From NCBI GenBank assembly GCA_016210045.1, contig JACQUX010000038.1, positions 1 to 64,000 of the forward strand: a stretch of 64,000 nt of DNA, given 5' to 3'. How positions within the stretch are numbered: position 1 is the first letter of the stretch; each line of letters begins with the position of its first letter. The DNA is from Deltaproteobacteria bacterium (GTDB taxonomy: Bacteria; UBA10199; GCA-002796325; JACPFF01). The notes under the pieces were generated by a model that was not told where the DNA came from, ran no database searches, and saw nothing but the letters and a program-made list of their open reading frames with translations. The translations under genes were made by a program, and so were the position numbers. Positions 27,541-33,725 of this stretch are shown here, one piece after another.

Positions 27541-27953
27541 AGAGATTGTAAAATCGTGCGATCGAATTGATCCAGGATGGGACGATAGTCGCAGTAGCGC
27601 AACAATGTCTCCGTTTCAAATCGGAGTCGTGGCGACGGTTCCGTGTCTAAAAGGAGCAGGCCGTACCGAATCACATGGCACTGCAATTCCAACGGGGCAT
27701 CGCGCAAGAACACGATGTCGATCACGTCGTTCTGCAGGGTGCGCGGTGAACACTCGGTCAAGATTTCATACAGCGACTGATACAACTCGTCCCCGCGTGC
27801 ATGGCCTGTCTGCGGCAACAAGACGGCGTAGTCGTAATCCGATCGTGCCGTGGCATGCCCCGTGGCGCGGGAACCAAAGAGATACAGCGCAGTGATGCCC
27901 AACTCCTCGATCTGTGCCTGATGTGCGGCTGATATTGTGACGACCTGCTCCAT
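27537..27953 (-). CDS. mntA: MntA-type nucleotidyltransferase antitoxin
   Basis: 138 aa with the minimal nucleotidyltransferase signature G27-S-X10-D39-Y-D41 (FGSRATGHA...SDYDYAV). In the HepT/MntA toxin-antitoxin type this enzyme AMPylates the toxin. It overlaps hepT by four bases, so translation is coupled. The second half is variable and carries VIDIVFLRDAPL, a usual strand-helix segment of the fold. Confidence 0.92.
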   Translation of the reverse strand: MEQVVTISAAHQAQIEELGITALYLFGSRATGHATARSDYDYAVLLPQTGHARGDELYQSLYEILTECSPRTLQNDVIDIVFLRDAPLELQCHVIRYGLLLLDTEPSPRLRFETETLLRYCDYRPILDQFDRTILQSL

Positions 27954-28009
27954 AGGGCCACTCTAGCATCGGGTCCCCGGTGATGCAATCCTGCACGTCT
28001 CAAAATGAC

Positions 28010-28705
28010 TCAAAAATGTCGACTCACTAACGTCCAGGCATTGTTGGTGACGTGTGCCAAGATCGGCCACCAGAGGGCCCCGCTCTTTAGTCGCAGCAGG
28101 CCTAAGTAGCAGCCGAGGCCGAAGTAGAGATGGAAAAATGAGAGATTGCCGTGTGCGACGGCGAAGAGCGCGCTGCTGAGCAATAAGCCAATCCGTGCGC
28201 CATACGCGTGGGCGAAACTGCCCTGGAGGAGGCCGCGAAACAGCAATTCTTCAGTGAACGCCGGGAGGAGGGCCAGCGCGCCGAGCAACGCGCCGGCATG
28301 GGCAACGGACGTCGGGTGGAGCCACGCCGCGTATTGTTCTTCAAACAGCGGCGTTGTTTGGATGATGCTCTTGGTCCACCGGATGCCGAGCTCTGTGAGC
28401 TGCACGACCACGATCGCGCTGCATATGATCAGCAGCGCGGTGCCGCAGCGTTGTTGCCACGCCATGCCGCTGCGACATGTGAATGGAATGCAGCGTTGCC
28501 GATCGTAGCCGCGCCACCAGATCAGCGCAAACGTCGGCAAGAGGATCGCACCGAGCTGCCCGGTCAACACCGACGCCCAAAAATGCGTGGAACGAAACAG
28601 CAGCGAAACCAGGATTTGGAGCAAGAGGATGGCAACGAAGAGCCCCAACGCAGTGCCGGGCCGTGGGACATGTGGATCAGCATGCGACGGCGTTCCCAAG
28701 TGCAT
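28010..28705 (-). CDS. CPBP intramembrane metalloprotease
   Basis: 231-aa polytopic membrane protein of the CPBP (CAAX-type, Abi) family. The motifs E152-E153-LLFR157, FAVAH185 and H218-VTNN are the presumed metal-binding and catalytic residues within membrane helices. The start at 28705 overlaps the end of the MBL hydrolase gene by 29 bases, so the two are likely co-expressed. The substrate is unknown; family members process prenylated or other membrane proteins in eukaryotes, and the bacterial roles are mostly undefined. Confidence 0.92.
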   Translation of the reverse strand: MHLGTPSHADPHVPRPGTALGLFVAILLLQILVSLLFRSTHFWASVLTGQLGAILLPTFALIWWRGYDRQRCIPFTCRSGMAWQQRCGTALLIICSAIVVVQLTELGIRWTKSIIQTTPLFEEQYAAWLHPTSVAHAGALLGALALLPAFTEELLFRGLLQGSFAHAYGARIGLLLSSALFAVAHGNLSFFHLYFGLGCYLGLLRLKSGALWWPILAHVTNNAWTLVSRHF

Positions 28706-29534
28706 ATCCCTTTTCGGTCTTGATGATGGTGCCGGTGCCGATCAGCGGACAATGTTCGAAGACCAAGATCCAACCGTTAGCTACGGCCTCGGCCAGGATG
28801 GTCTGTTTTTCTGCGATCGTGACCAGCGGCCGAATGTCGTATGCCATCACCCACGGGACCGGGACGTGGAGCGACGTGGGGATTAAGTCGGCGCAGTAAA
28901 ATAGCGTCGTCTGGCCGTCGCTGATCAGCGGATGTTGCAGTCCGGTGGTATGGCCTTGCGAGAGCCGCAACGCAATCCCGGGAAAGAGTTCCGTCGGACC
29001 ATCGAGTGCGACCAACTGTTTGGCCGCGAGGAGCGGTTCAAAGTCGGGGGGCATGAAGCTGCCGCGATCTTTCTCCGTCGGGCGGCCCGACCAATCGAGA
29101 TGCGATTGTTGGACGTAATACGTGGCGCGAGGAAACGTCGGAACAATCCCGCCATTCGCGGCGCGTCTCGTGGCCCCACCCGCGTGATCGAAATGTAAGT
29201 GGGTCAGGATGACATCGGTGACCTGTTCCGGCGCGACGCCTGTGTCCTGCAACCCGCGCAACAAGTCAAATTGCGCGGTCTCGACGCGATAGATGTCGAT
29301 CCCCTTCGCGTCCCACTTCGTTCCCATCCCGGTGTCGATCAGGATGACTTTTTGCCGCCCCGCCACTGCGCCGCGCACCAGCAGACACCTCGTCCGCATT
29401 TCGATCCGATGCCGCGCGTCGGGCGTGATCTTCTTTTCCCACAACGGCCGCGGCACGATCCCAAACATCGCGCCCCCATCCAACGCAAACACGCCCGCTT
29501 CGATAGTCTGAATCTGATACGGCCCAATCTGCAT
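28677..29534 (-). CDS. MBL-fold metallohydrolase
   Basis: 285 aa. The zinc-binding motif THLHFDHAGG is followed by a GHT segment (SQGHTTGLQH), a metal-site aspartate in CADLIP and the terminal histidine near FEHCPLIG, giving a complete two-metal site. It resembles lactonase or glyoxalase-II-type hydrolases; the substrate is unknown. ATG 29534 is chosen over an upstream TTG because that TTG belongs to a TTGACA -35 element. With no ribosome binding site and a promoter seven bases upstream, the mRNA may be leaderless (inference). Confidence 0.92.
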   Translation of the reverse strand: MQIGPYQIQTIEAGVFALDGGAMFGIVPRPLWEKKITPDARHRIEMRTRCLLVRGAVAGRQKVILIDTGMGTKWDAKGIDIYRVETAQFDLLRGLQDTGVAPEQVTDVILTHLHFDHAGGATRRAANGGIVPTFPRATYYVQQSHLDWSGRPTEKDRGSFMPPDFEPLLAAKQLVALDGPTELFPGIALRLSQGHTTGLQHPLISDGQTTLFYCADLIPTSLHVPVPWVMAYDIRPLVTIAEKQTILAEAVANGWILVFEHCPLIGTGTIIKTEKGYALGNAVAC

Positions 29535-29541
29535 GCCGGTT

Positions 29542-29570
29542 TTCGTAATGCGATGGTGCGATGCTGTCAA
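29542..29570 (-). promoter_or_regulatory. Sigma70-type promoter of the MBL hydrolase gene
   Basis: On the minus strand TTGACA (29570-29565) is followed by a 17-base spacer and TACGAA (29547-29542). The predicted transcript start falls at or next to the ATG at 29534. The -10 box matches TATAAT at only three positions, so confidence rests on the perfect -35 and spacing. Confidence 0.5.
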
Positions 29571-29573
29571 TCA

Positions 29574-29646
29574 GGGGCTAGCGTCGCCCCCTCCACGGGC
29601 AAAGCCCGTGGAGCCTCCCCCTCACCGCGCCGTTGGCGCTAGCCCC
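29574..29646. repeat. Nested hairpin repeat, copy 1
   Basis: An outer 10-bp stem GGGGCTAGCG (29574-29583) with CGCTAGCCCC (29637-29646) encloses an inner hairpin with 10-bp arms CTCCACGGGC and GCCCGTGGAG around an AAA loop (29591-29613). The inner block, from GCGTCGCCCCCTCC to GGAGCCTCCCCCTCA, recurs in reverse orientation at 48901-48951 before ftsZ. One stem pair is exchanged there (G:C to C:G), which keeps pairing. Confidence 0.75.
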
Positions 29647-29749
29647 GCGGGTCGATTCTCCGTGGCTTGCCGCGGGGATCATTTATTTCCTCGCGCATCC
29701 TCGCGCATCGCCATTGCGGGGCATGAGGAAACACGCTAAGCTCGCCAAT

Positions 29750-29980
29750 ATGGGACAGATCCAACGGTATCCAAGTTTTGAGGCCGCCCGGGAGGCGTTG
29801 CAACAGTGCCACCTCGAGCGTGGTTTCCCTCGCCATTGGATCCAGCGCATCGCGATGTTCCCCTGGCGAGTTGGGAATCCGTTAGGGCGGGGGATCTATC
29901 GTTATGAATCTTTCGCCGCCGCACAACAGGATCGCCTCGCGGCAACCATTCGTGCATCGGTGACAAGGAAAGCAAAGTGA
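29750..29980 (+). CDS. Small protein partnered with nucleotidyltransferase
   Basis: 76 aa, family not recognised. Contains YPSFEAAREALQQC, a conserved-looking RHWIQRIAMFPWR core and a second Y-SFAAAQQ helix, suggesting a compact helical domain with a pseudo-repeat. It overlaps the following nucleotidyltransferase gene by four bases. A tight small-gene/nucleotidyltransferase pair is the layout of toxin-antitoxin modules, so an accessory or antitoxin-like role is possible (inference). No ribosome binding site is obvious; ATG 29723 in the same frame is an alternative start. Confidence 0.65.
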   Translation: MGQIQRYPSFEAAREALQQCHLERGFPRHWIQRIAMFPWRVGNPLGRGIYRYESFAAAQQDRLAATIRASVTRKAK

Positions 29981-30447
29981 ATTGGGAACGCTTTGTTCAG
30001 ATCTGCCGACTCTTCAACGCGCATCAGGTGCGGTATGTCTTGGTCGGCGGTTTTGCCATTATCCTCCATGGCTATGAACGGACAACGGGGGACATTGATT
30101 TCCTTGTCGATCCTGCCGAGGCCAATATCCGCGCGATCCAGGTCGCATTGCGCCCGCTCGTGCCCGATATCGACGAACTGCGGCCGACCGATGTCCGTGG
30201 CTATACCGTCGTACGGATTGGCGGTGCAGATTTTGTTATTGATTTGATCCATGCGATCGGCGCCGTCGATTATGATGCCGTGGCGCAAGCGATCGATCAG
30301 GTGGAAATTGCCGACGACGTGCTGATTCCGGTCGCCAACCTCGAAACCATGATCCAACTCAAGCAGGGCCTCCGTGGTAAAGACCACGACGATCTCTTAT
30401 TCCTTGAAGGCAAGCAGCGGTTTCTCACACAGCAGAAGAAGTCGTAG
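29977..30447 (+). CDS. Nucleotidyltransferase-fold protein (DUF6036/AbiEii-like)
   Basis: 156 aa starting with GTG, which has AAGGA six bases upstream and overlaps the stop of the 76-aa gene. The core YVLVGGFAIILHGY...RTTGDIDFLVDP is the nucleotidyltransferase signature (GG, then TxDIDF), with a later FVIDLIHAIGA strand carrying the third acidic residue. A C-terminal helix region includes LETMIQLKQGLRGKDHDD, which is typical of the family. Proteins of this group act as toxins or as toxin modifiers; which applies here is not decidable. Confidence 0.88.
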   Translation: MNWERFVQICRLFNAHQVRYVLVGGFAIILHGYERTTGDIDFLVDPAEANIRAIQVALRPLVPDIDELRPTDVRGYTVVRIGGADFVIDLIHAIGAVDYDAVAQAIDQVEIADDVLIPVANLETMIQLKQGLRGKDHDDLLFLEGKQRFLTQQKKS

Positions 30448-30468
30448 CGACAGCCCCCAGCCGCCCCA

Positions 30469-30598
30469 CGCGGGCCCCCCATTCAAGCGACGGATCCGGC
30501 TTTGCCGGTCCGTCGCGCGGGGGCATGGGGGGTATGGCGCGGCGCCGCCTTTTCAAATGATCGAGTAGCACCGCCGGCGCCGCGCGGGCCCCCCATTC
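30469..30598. repeat. Direct repeats around a GC hairpin
   Basis: CGCGGGCCCCCCATTC occurs at 30469-30484 and 30583-30598. Between them a hairpin (30489-30514) pairs GACGGA.CCGGC with GCCGGTCCGTC around TTT, with one bulged T. The loop context CCGGC-TTT-GCCGG is the same as in the hairpin repeat before ftsZ. The block lies between convergent genes and its second copy ends inside the yqgE stop codon. No U tract follows, so it is not a standard terminator. Confidence 0.65.
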
Positions 30599-31221
30599 TA
30601 ATGGTGTACGCTGCTGGGTGGGGCTTGGAGCGTGACGGGGTCGACGCCGAGGGTGCGCAGTGCGCGGTCCCACATGGTGTCTGGGGCAGAGAAGATCAGG
30701 TCTTTGTCCATCGGGGCGATCAGCCAACTCCCGGCGCGGAGTTCTTCGTCGAGTTGTTGGCCAGCCCAACCGGCATATCCGGCCACGACTTTAAAAATAT
30801 CGCCCAAAAGATCGCAGCTGTAATCGACCAGCATCGCCTTGCCGTTCGCGAGCGCCAGGCCGTTGCCGAGCAGCAAGATCCCGGCGCCGTCGGCGTCGCT
30901 GTCGGTCCAGCTGGACGAAGTGTCATCGAACTCCGGAAGTTCGTCTTCCGCGCCGGGGCGCAGGTTCGAAATGAGCAATGCCTGGCGTGGATTGACGGGG
31001 CCGCCGAACCAGAGCGGCGCGGTTTGATATTGCGGAGCGAGTTCGACGTCGTTGGATTGGACTGCGCCGAGCGTCTGTTCCAACGGACGGTTGATCACGA
31101 CTCCGTAGGAACCCCCCGGCCGGAACTCCGCCAACAACACGACCGTGCGATGAAAGTTCGGGTCGGCGAGTTGGGGCATGGCGATGAGCAGGCACGGAGA
31201 AAATTCTTTCAGATCAAGCAT
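30598..31221 (-). CDS. yqgE: YqgE/AlgH family protein
   Basis: 207 aa of the UPF0301 family. The N-terminus LIAMPQLADPNFHRTVVLL, the GVVINRPLEQTLG segment, FGGPV and the WAGQQLDEELRAGSWL stretch are the family hallmarks. Role poorly known; AlgH in Pseudomonas affects alginate regulation. ATG 31221 gives the conserved N-terminus; upstream sequence in frame is not family-like. Transcribed away from the dcw cluster. Confidence 0.95.
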   Translation of the reverse strand: MLDLKEFSPCLLIAMPQLADPNFHRTVVLLAEFRPGGSYGVVINRPLEQTLGAVQSNDVELAPQYQTAPLWFGGPVNPRQALLISNLRPGAEDELPEFDDTSSSWTDSDADGAGILLLGNGLALANGKAMLVDYSCDLLGDIFKVVAGYAGWAGQQLDEELRAGSWLIAPMDKDLIFSAPDTMWDRALRTLGVDPVTLQAPPSSVHH

Positions 31222-31331
31222 CGGCCCCGAGTAACCGCGCCGCCGCCGCTTGTCAACCCAATGGTCATATTCAGTGAATTTCCCAATCCGTCCCAATAGA
31301 ACATCCCGATTGCAATGCTGAGTCATATCCT

Positions 31332-31473
31332 CGGCAGGGGCGAGGGGGAGGGCCGCGGGCCGTTCGCCTCGCGTTACGGCGCTCGGCTCACTGAGACCTC
31401 GCTCGGTCGGGCTTCAACCCCATCGCACTCCCTCGCTCAGACTCGCCCGCGGCCCTCCCCCTCGCCCCTGCCG
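31332..31473. repeat. Perfect 29-bp inverted repeat with 84-base interior
   Basis: 31332-31360 and 31445-31473 are exact reverse complements over 29 bases, rich in G on the left and C on the right. The 84-base interior is unrelated to that of the neighbouring element at 31617-31764. The arm length is identical and the interior length similar. The hairpin could be a mobile element, an RNA or a strong terminator; the sequence alone does not decide. Confidence 0.85.
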
Positions 31474-31616
31474 GGGCCACGTTTTCAATTTGGATGAATG
31501 AGATTTGCAGTGCTCTCAGGCAGCGCCGCTTGCCAACGCGACTGCTTCGGGGGCCTTGCGTCTCTTGCTCGTAACTTTTTCTATTGGGGCAAACCCATGG
31601 ATGGTCTGCTTCACGG

Positions 31617-31764
31617 CCAGAGTCGCGGGTTGGAGGTCCCCAGGGGCTCTCGCAGCCGTTTTCTCCTTGCGAAATCTAATGACGAAAAACGGCGAGGGCG
31701 AGCGCGCGGCGGCTCGATGCCGCCGCGATAGCGTACCCTGGGGACCTCCAACCCGCGACTCTGG
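31617..31764. repeat. Dispersed hairpin repeat, copy B, with perfect 29-bp arms
   Basis: 31617-31645 and 31736-31764 are exact reverse complements over 29 bases. The 90-base interior folds into two hairpins. GCTCTC (31646-31651) plus GCCGTTTT pairs with AAAACGGC plus GAGGGC, with a 3-base bulge and one possible G:U. CGCGGCGGC pairs with GCCGCCGCG around a short loop. Together with the arms this gives a three-way junction. The right two thirds of the interior recur at 1-68. Confidence 0.85.
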
Positions 31765-31945
31765 TCCCCCGTGATCATGCACGTATTTGTCCTCATTCCA
31801 TTTCAGTCACTTGCGATCAAAGTCTCATGGGCACTTGCGACATGTCGTGTAATTAACTGATTTGTCTATTGATTCTTCTGCGTCGTTTTGAGCGCCAGAA
31901 ATCCGAAAAATGACCATTTTTCAATGCATTAGCTCGTAGATTTTC

Positions 31946-31974
31946 TTGACGCTCTGCGCGTAATCCCTTATTTT
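31946..31974 (+). promoter_or_regulatory. Promoter of the dcw cluster
   Basis: TTGACG (31946-31951), 17-base spacer, TATTTT (31969-31974). The expected transcript start at about 31981 lies just before the MraZ boxes. This is the only clear sigma70-like promoter seen upstream of mraZ and probably drives the whole cluster. Confidence 0.65.
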
Positions 31975-31984
31975 GCCCATAAAG

Positions 31985-32009
31985 TGGGATAAAGTGGGAT
32001 TCAGTGTAA
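31985..32009 (+). promoter_or_regulatory. MraZ binding boxes
   Basis: TGGGA at 31985-31989 and 31995-31999, and a degenerate TGTAA at 32005-32009, repeat every 10 bases. MraZ in E. coli and other bacteria binds direct TGGG-type repeats spaced by 10 bases at its own promoter. The placement over the transcript start predicts autorepression. Confidence 0.75.
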
Positions 32010-32024
32010 AGGGCTGATAATCAT

Positions 32025-32465
32025 ATGTTTCGAGGGCGCTTCGAACACGGGTTGGATGGAAAGGGTCGTTTGTCGATCCCGGCCCGGTTTCGGGAGGTGT
32101 TGGCGACACAATATGATGAGCGGCTCGTCATCACCAATTTCGATGGGTGTCTTTGGGCCTATCCGGTGAAAGAGTGGGAAGTCGTCGAACAGAAGATCGC
32201 CGCGTTGCCCCAATTCAAAGATGAAGTCAAAGCGTTGCTTCGCGTCTTCGTTTCCGGCGCCACCGAGTGCCCGATCGACAAGGCAGGGCGTATCCAGTTG
32301 CCGCCGACGTTGCGCGAGTATGCGGGCATTGCGCGCGACGTCGTGTTGGTCGGTACCTTGCGCCGGATCGAACTGTGGGCGCGCGAGCGCTGGACGCAAG
32401 TCTTCAGCGAGGCCCAAGGCGCGTTGAAGGGATTGGGCGAAAAGCTGGCAGAGTTGGGGTTATAA
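32025..32465 (+). CDS. mraZ: Transcriptional regulator MraZ
   Basis: 146 aa, first gene of the dcw cluster. Two AbrB-like half domains are visible: FRGRFEHGLDGKGRLSIPAR (residues 2-21) and CPIDKAGRIQLPPTLREYAG in the second half, each with the DxKGR-type motif. MraZ forms a ring and binds TGGG repeats, here at 31985-32009 upstream of its own gene. Translation begins at ATG 32025, with a weak AAGGGC about nine bases upstream. rsmH follows after 13 bases. Confidence 0.97.
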   Translation: MFRGRFEHGLDGKGRLSIPARFREVLATQYDERLVITNFDGCLWAYPVKEWEVVEQKIAALPQFKDEVKALLRVFVSGATECPIDKAGRIQLPPTLREYAGIARDVVLVGTLRRIELWARERWTQVFSEAQGALKGLGEKLAELGL

Positions 32466-32478
32466 GGCAGGGGACCTT

Positions 32479-33375
32479 ATGAGCTTCCACGTCCCCGTCA
32501 TGGTCACCGAAGTCTTAGAATATCTGGCTCCGCGGTCGGGTGGAATTTACGTGGATCTGACGGCGGGGGATGGCGGGCATATGGTGGCGCTGTTGGAAGC
32601 GAGTCGGCCGGATGGTCGCGTGATCGGGCTTGATGTGGATGCGGCGGCGATTGAACGGGCGCAAGCACGATTGGCGCGGTTCGGCGCGCGAGCGCAATTG
32701 ATTCATGAAAACTATGCCTCTGGGGTGAGTGTGGTGCAGGGACAACACATCGCGGCGGTAGATGGCATCGTGGCGGACCTTGGGGTCTCCAGCCAACAAC
32801 TGGATGTTGCGGGGCGTGGGTTTAGTTTTCAGAAGACCGGGCCGCTCGATATGCGGATGGATCGGAGTCGGGGCGTGACGGCGGCCGAGTTGGTGAATAC
32901 GGCTTCGGAGCAAGAATTGGTGCACTGGTTGTATACATATGGGGAAGAGCGTTTTGCGAAGCGGATCGCGCGGGCGTTGTGCGCGCGGCGCGCCGTGGCG
33001 CCGATCCAAACGACGGCCGAATTAGCGGAAGTCGTGCGCGGCGCGATGCCTGGCGCGGCGCGTTCGCGTGGCGGACGACGGATCGATCCGGCGACGCGAG
33101 TGTTCCAAGCGCTGCGGATCGTCGTGAACGGCGAGCTGTTGAATGTGGAGCGGATGTTGGAAACGGCACCGCGGCTGTTGCAGGTGGGCGGGCGTTTGGC
33201 GGTGATGAGTTATCATTCGCTGGAAGATCGATTGGTGAAGCATCGGTTTCGTCGATATGCCGTCGAAGAGGGATTTCACTTAGTGATGAAGCGACCGATC
33301 GCGGCGACGGTGCAAGAAGTGCGGGAAAATCCACGGGCGCGGAGCGCGAAGTTGCGTGTGTTGGAGCGGCGATGA
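32479..33375 (+). CDS. rsmH: 16S rRNA (cytosine(1402)-N(4))-methyltransferase
   Basis: 298-aa SAM-dependent methyltransferase that modifies C1402 of 16S rRNA. The HVPVMVTEVLEYL start, the SAM motif YVDLTAGDGGH, VADLGVSSQQLD, GFSFQKTGPLDMRMD and SYHSLEDRLVK are family signatures. GGGGAC precedes ATG 32479. Its stop overlaps the ftsL start (ATGA), so translation is coupled. Confidence 0.98.
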   Translation: MSFHVPVMVTEVLEYLAPRSGGIYVDLTAGDGGHMVALLEASRPDGRVIGLDVDAAAIERAQARLARFGARAQLIHENYASGVSVVQGQHIAAVDGIVADLGVSSQQLDVAGRGFSFQKTGPLDMRMDRSRGVTAAELVNTASEQELVHWLYTYGEERFAKRIARALCARRAVAPIQTTAELAEVVRGAMPGAARSRGGRRIDPATRVFQALRIVVNGELLNVERMLETAPRLLQVGGRLAVMSYHSLEDRLVKHRFRRYAVEEGFHLVMKRPIAATVQEVRENPRARSAKLRVLERR

Positions 33376-33725
33376 GCGCGCGGATCTCTTCAGTGACGCC
33401 GGCGGTGCGGATCGTGGGCGATCGCGAACGGGCGGCGCGGCGACGGGTGATGCGACACGTCGTGGGATTGCTCGGATTGGCGACGGTGTTCGGCATCGTC
33501 CATGTCTGGTCGCGCATGCAAGTGCTCAACGCACGCTATGAGCTCACGGGGGTCGAGCAACGGCTCCAACAGTTGGAAAAATCGATTGCGCAGGAAGAGG
33601 GCGAGGTCGCGGCGGCCAAATCGATGGAGCGGCTGATGCGTGTTGCGCATGACCAGTTGGGGTTGGCGCCGCCGACCCTCGGACAAGTGGTCTATGTGCA
33701 AGGCGATGCGGCGAGGGTGCCATGA
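33372..33725 (+). CDS. ftsL: Cell division protein FtsL
   Basis: 117 aa, a small bitopic protein: basic cytoplasmic N-terminus (about 1-27), one membrane helix (about 28-46), then a coiled coil (about 50-85) as in FtsL, ending with a LMRVAHDQLGLAPPTLGQVVYV tail typical of the family. FtsL joins FtsQ and FtsB in the divisome and regulates FtsWI. Recognition rests on position between rsmH and ftsI plus topology. It overlaps both neighbours by four bases (ATGA). Confidence 0.92.
   Translation: MSARISSVTPAVRIVGDRERAARRRVMRHVVGLLGLATVFGIVHVWSRMQVLNARYELTGVEQRLQQLEKSIAQEEGEVAAAKSMERLMRVAHDQLGLAPPTLGQVVYVQGDAARVP

Larger units (their letters stand above)
31222..32024. other. 800-bp gene-free region before mraZ
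   Basis: No convincing coding sequence on either strand. It holds two long perfect inverted repeats (31332-31473 and 31617-31764), a spacer between them without recognised features, an AT-richer stretch from about 31790, and the mraZ promoter with MraZ boxes at its right end. Confidence 0.7.

Noticed and set aside
31674-31735. Hammerhead ribozyme core in the repeat interior
   Set aside because: The CTAATGA and GAAA strings resemble the conserved core, but the required CUGANGA is not matched (A in place of G) and the helices do not join correctly.
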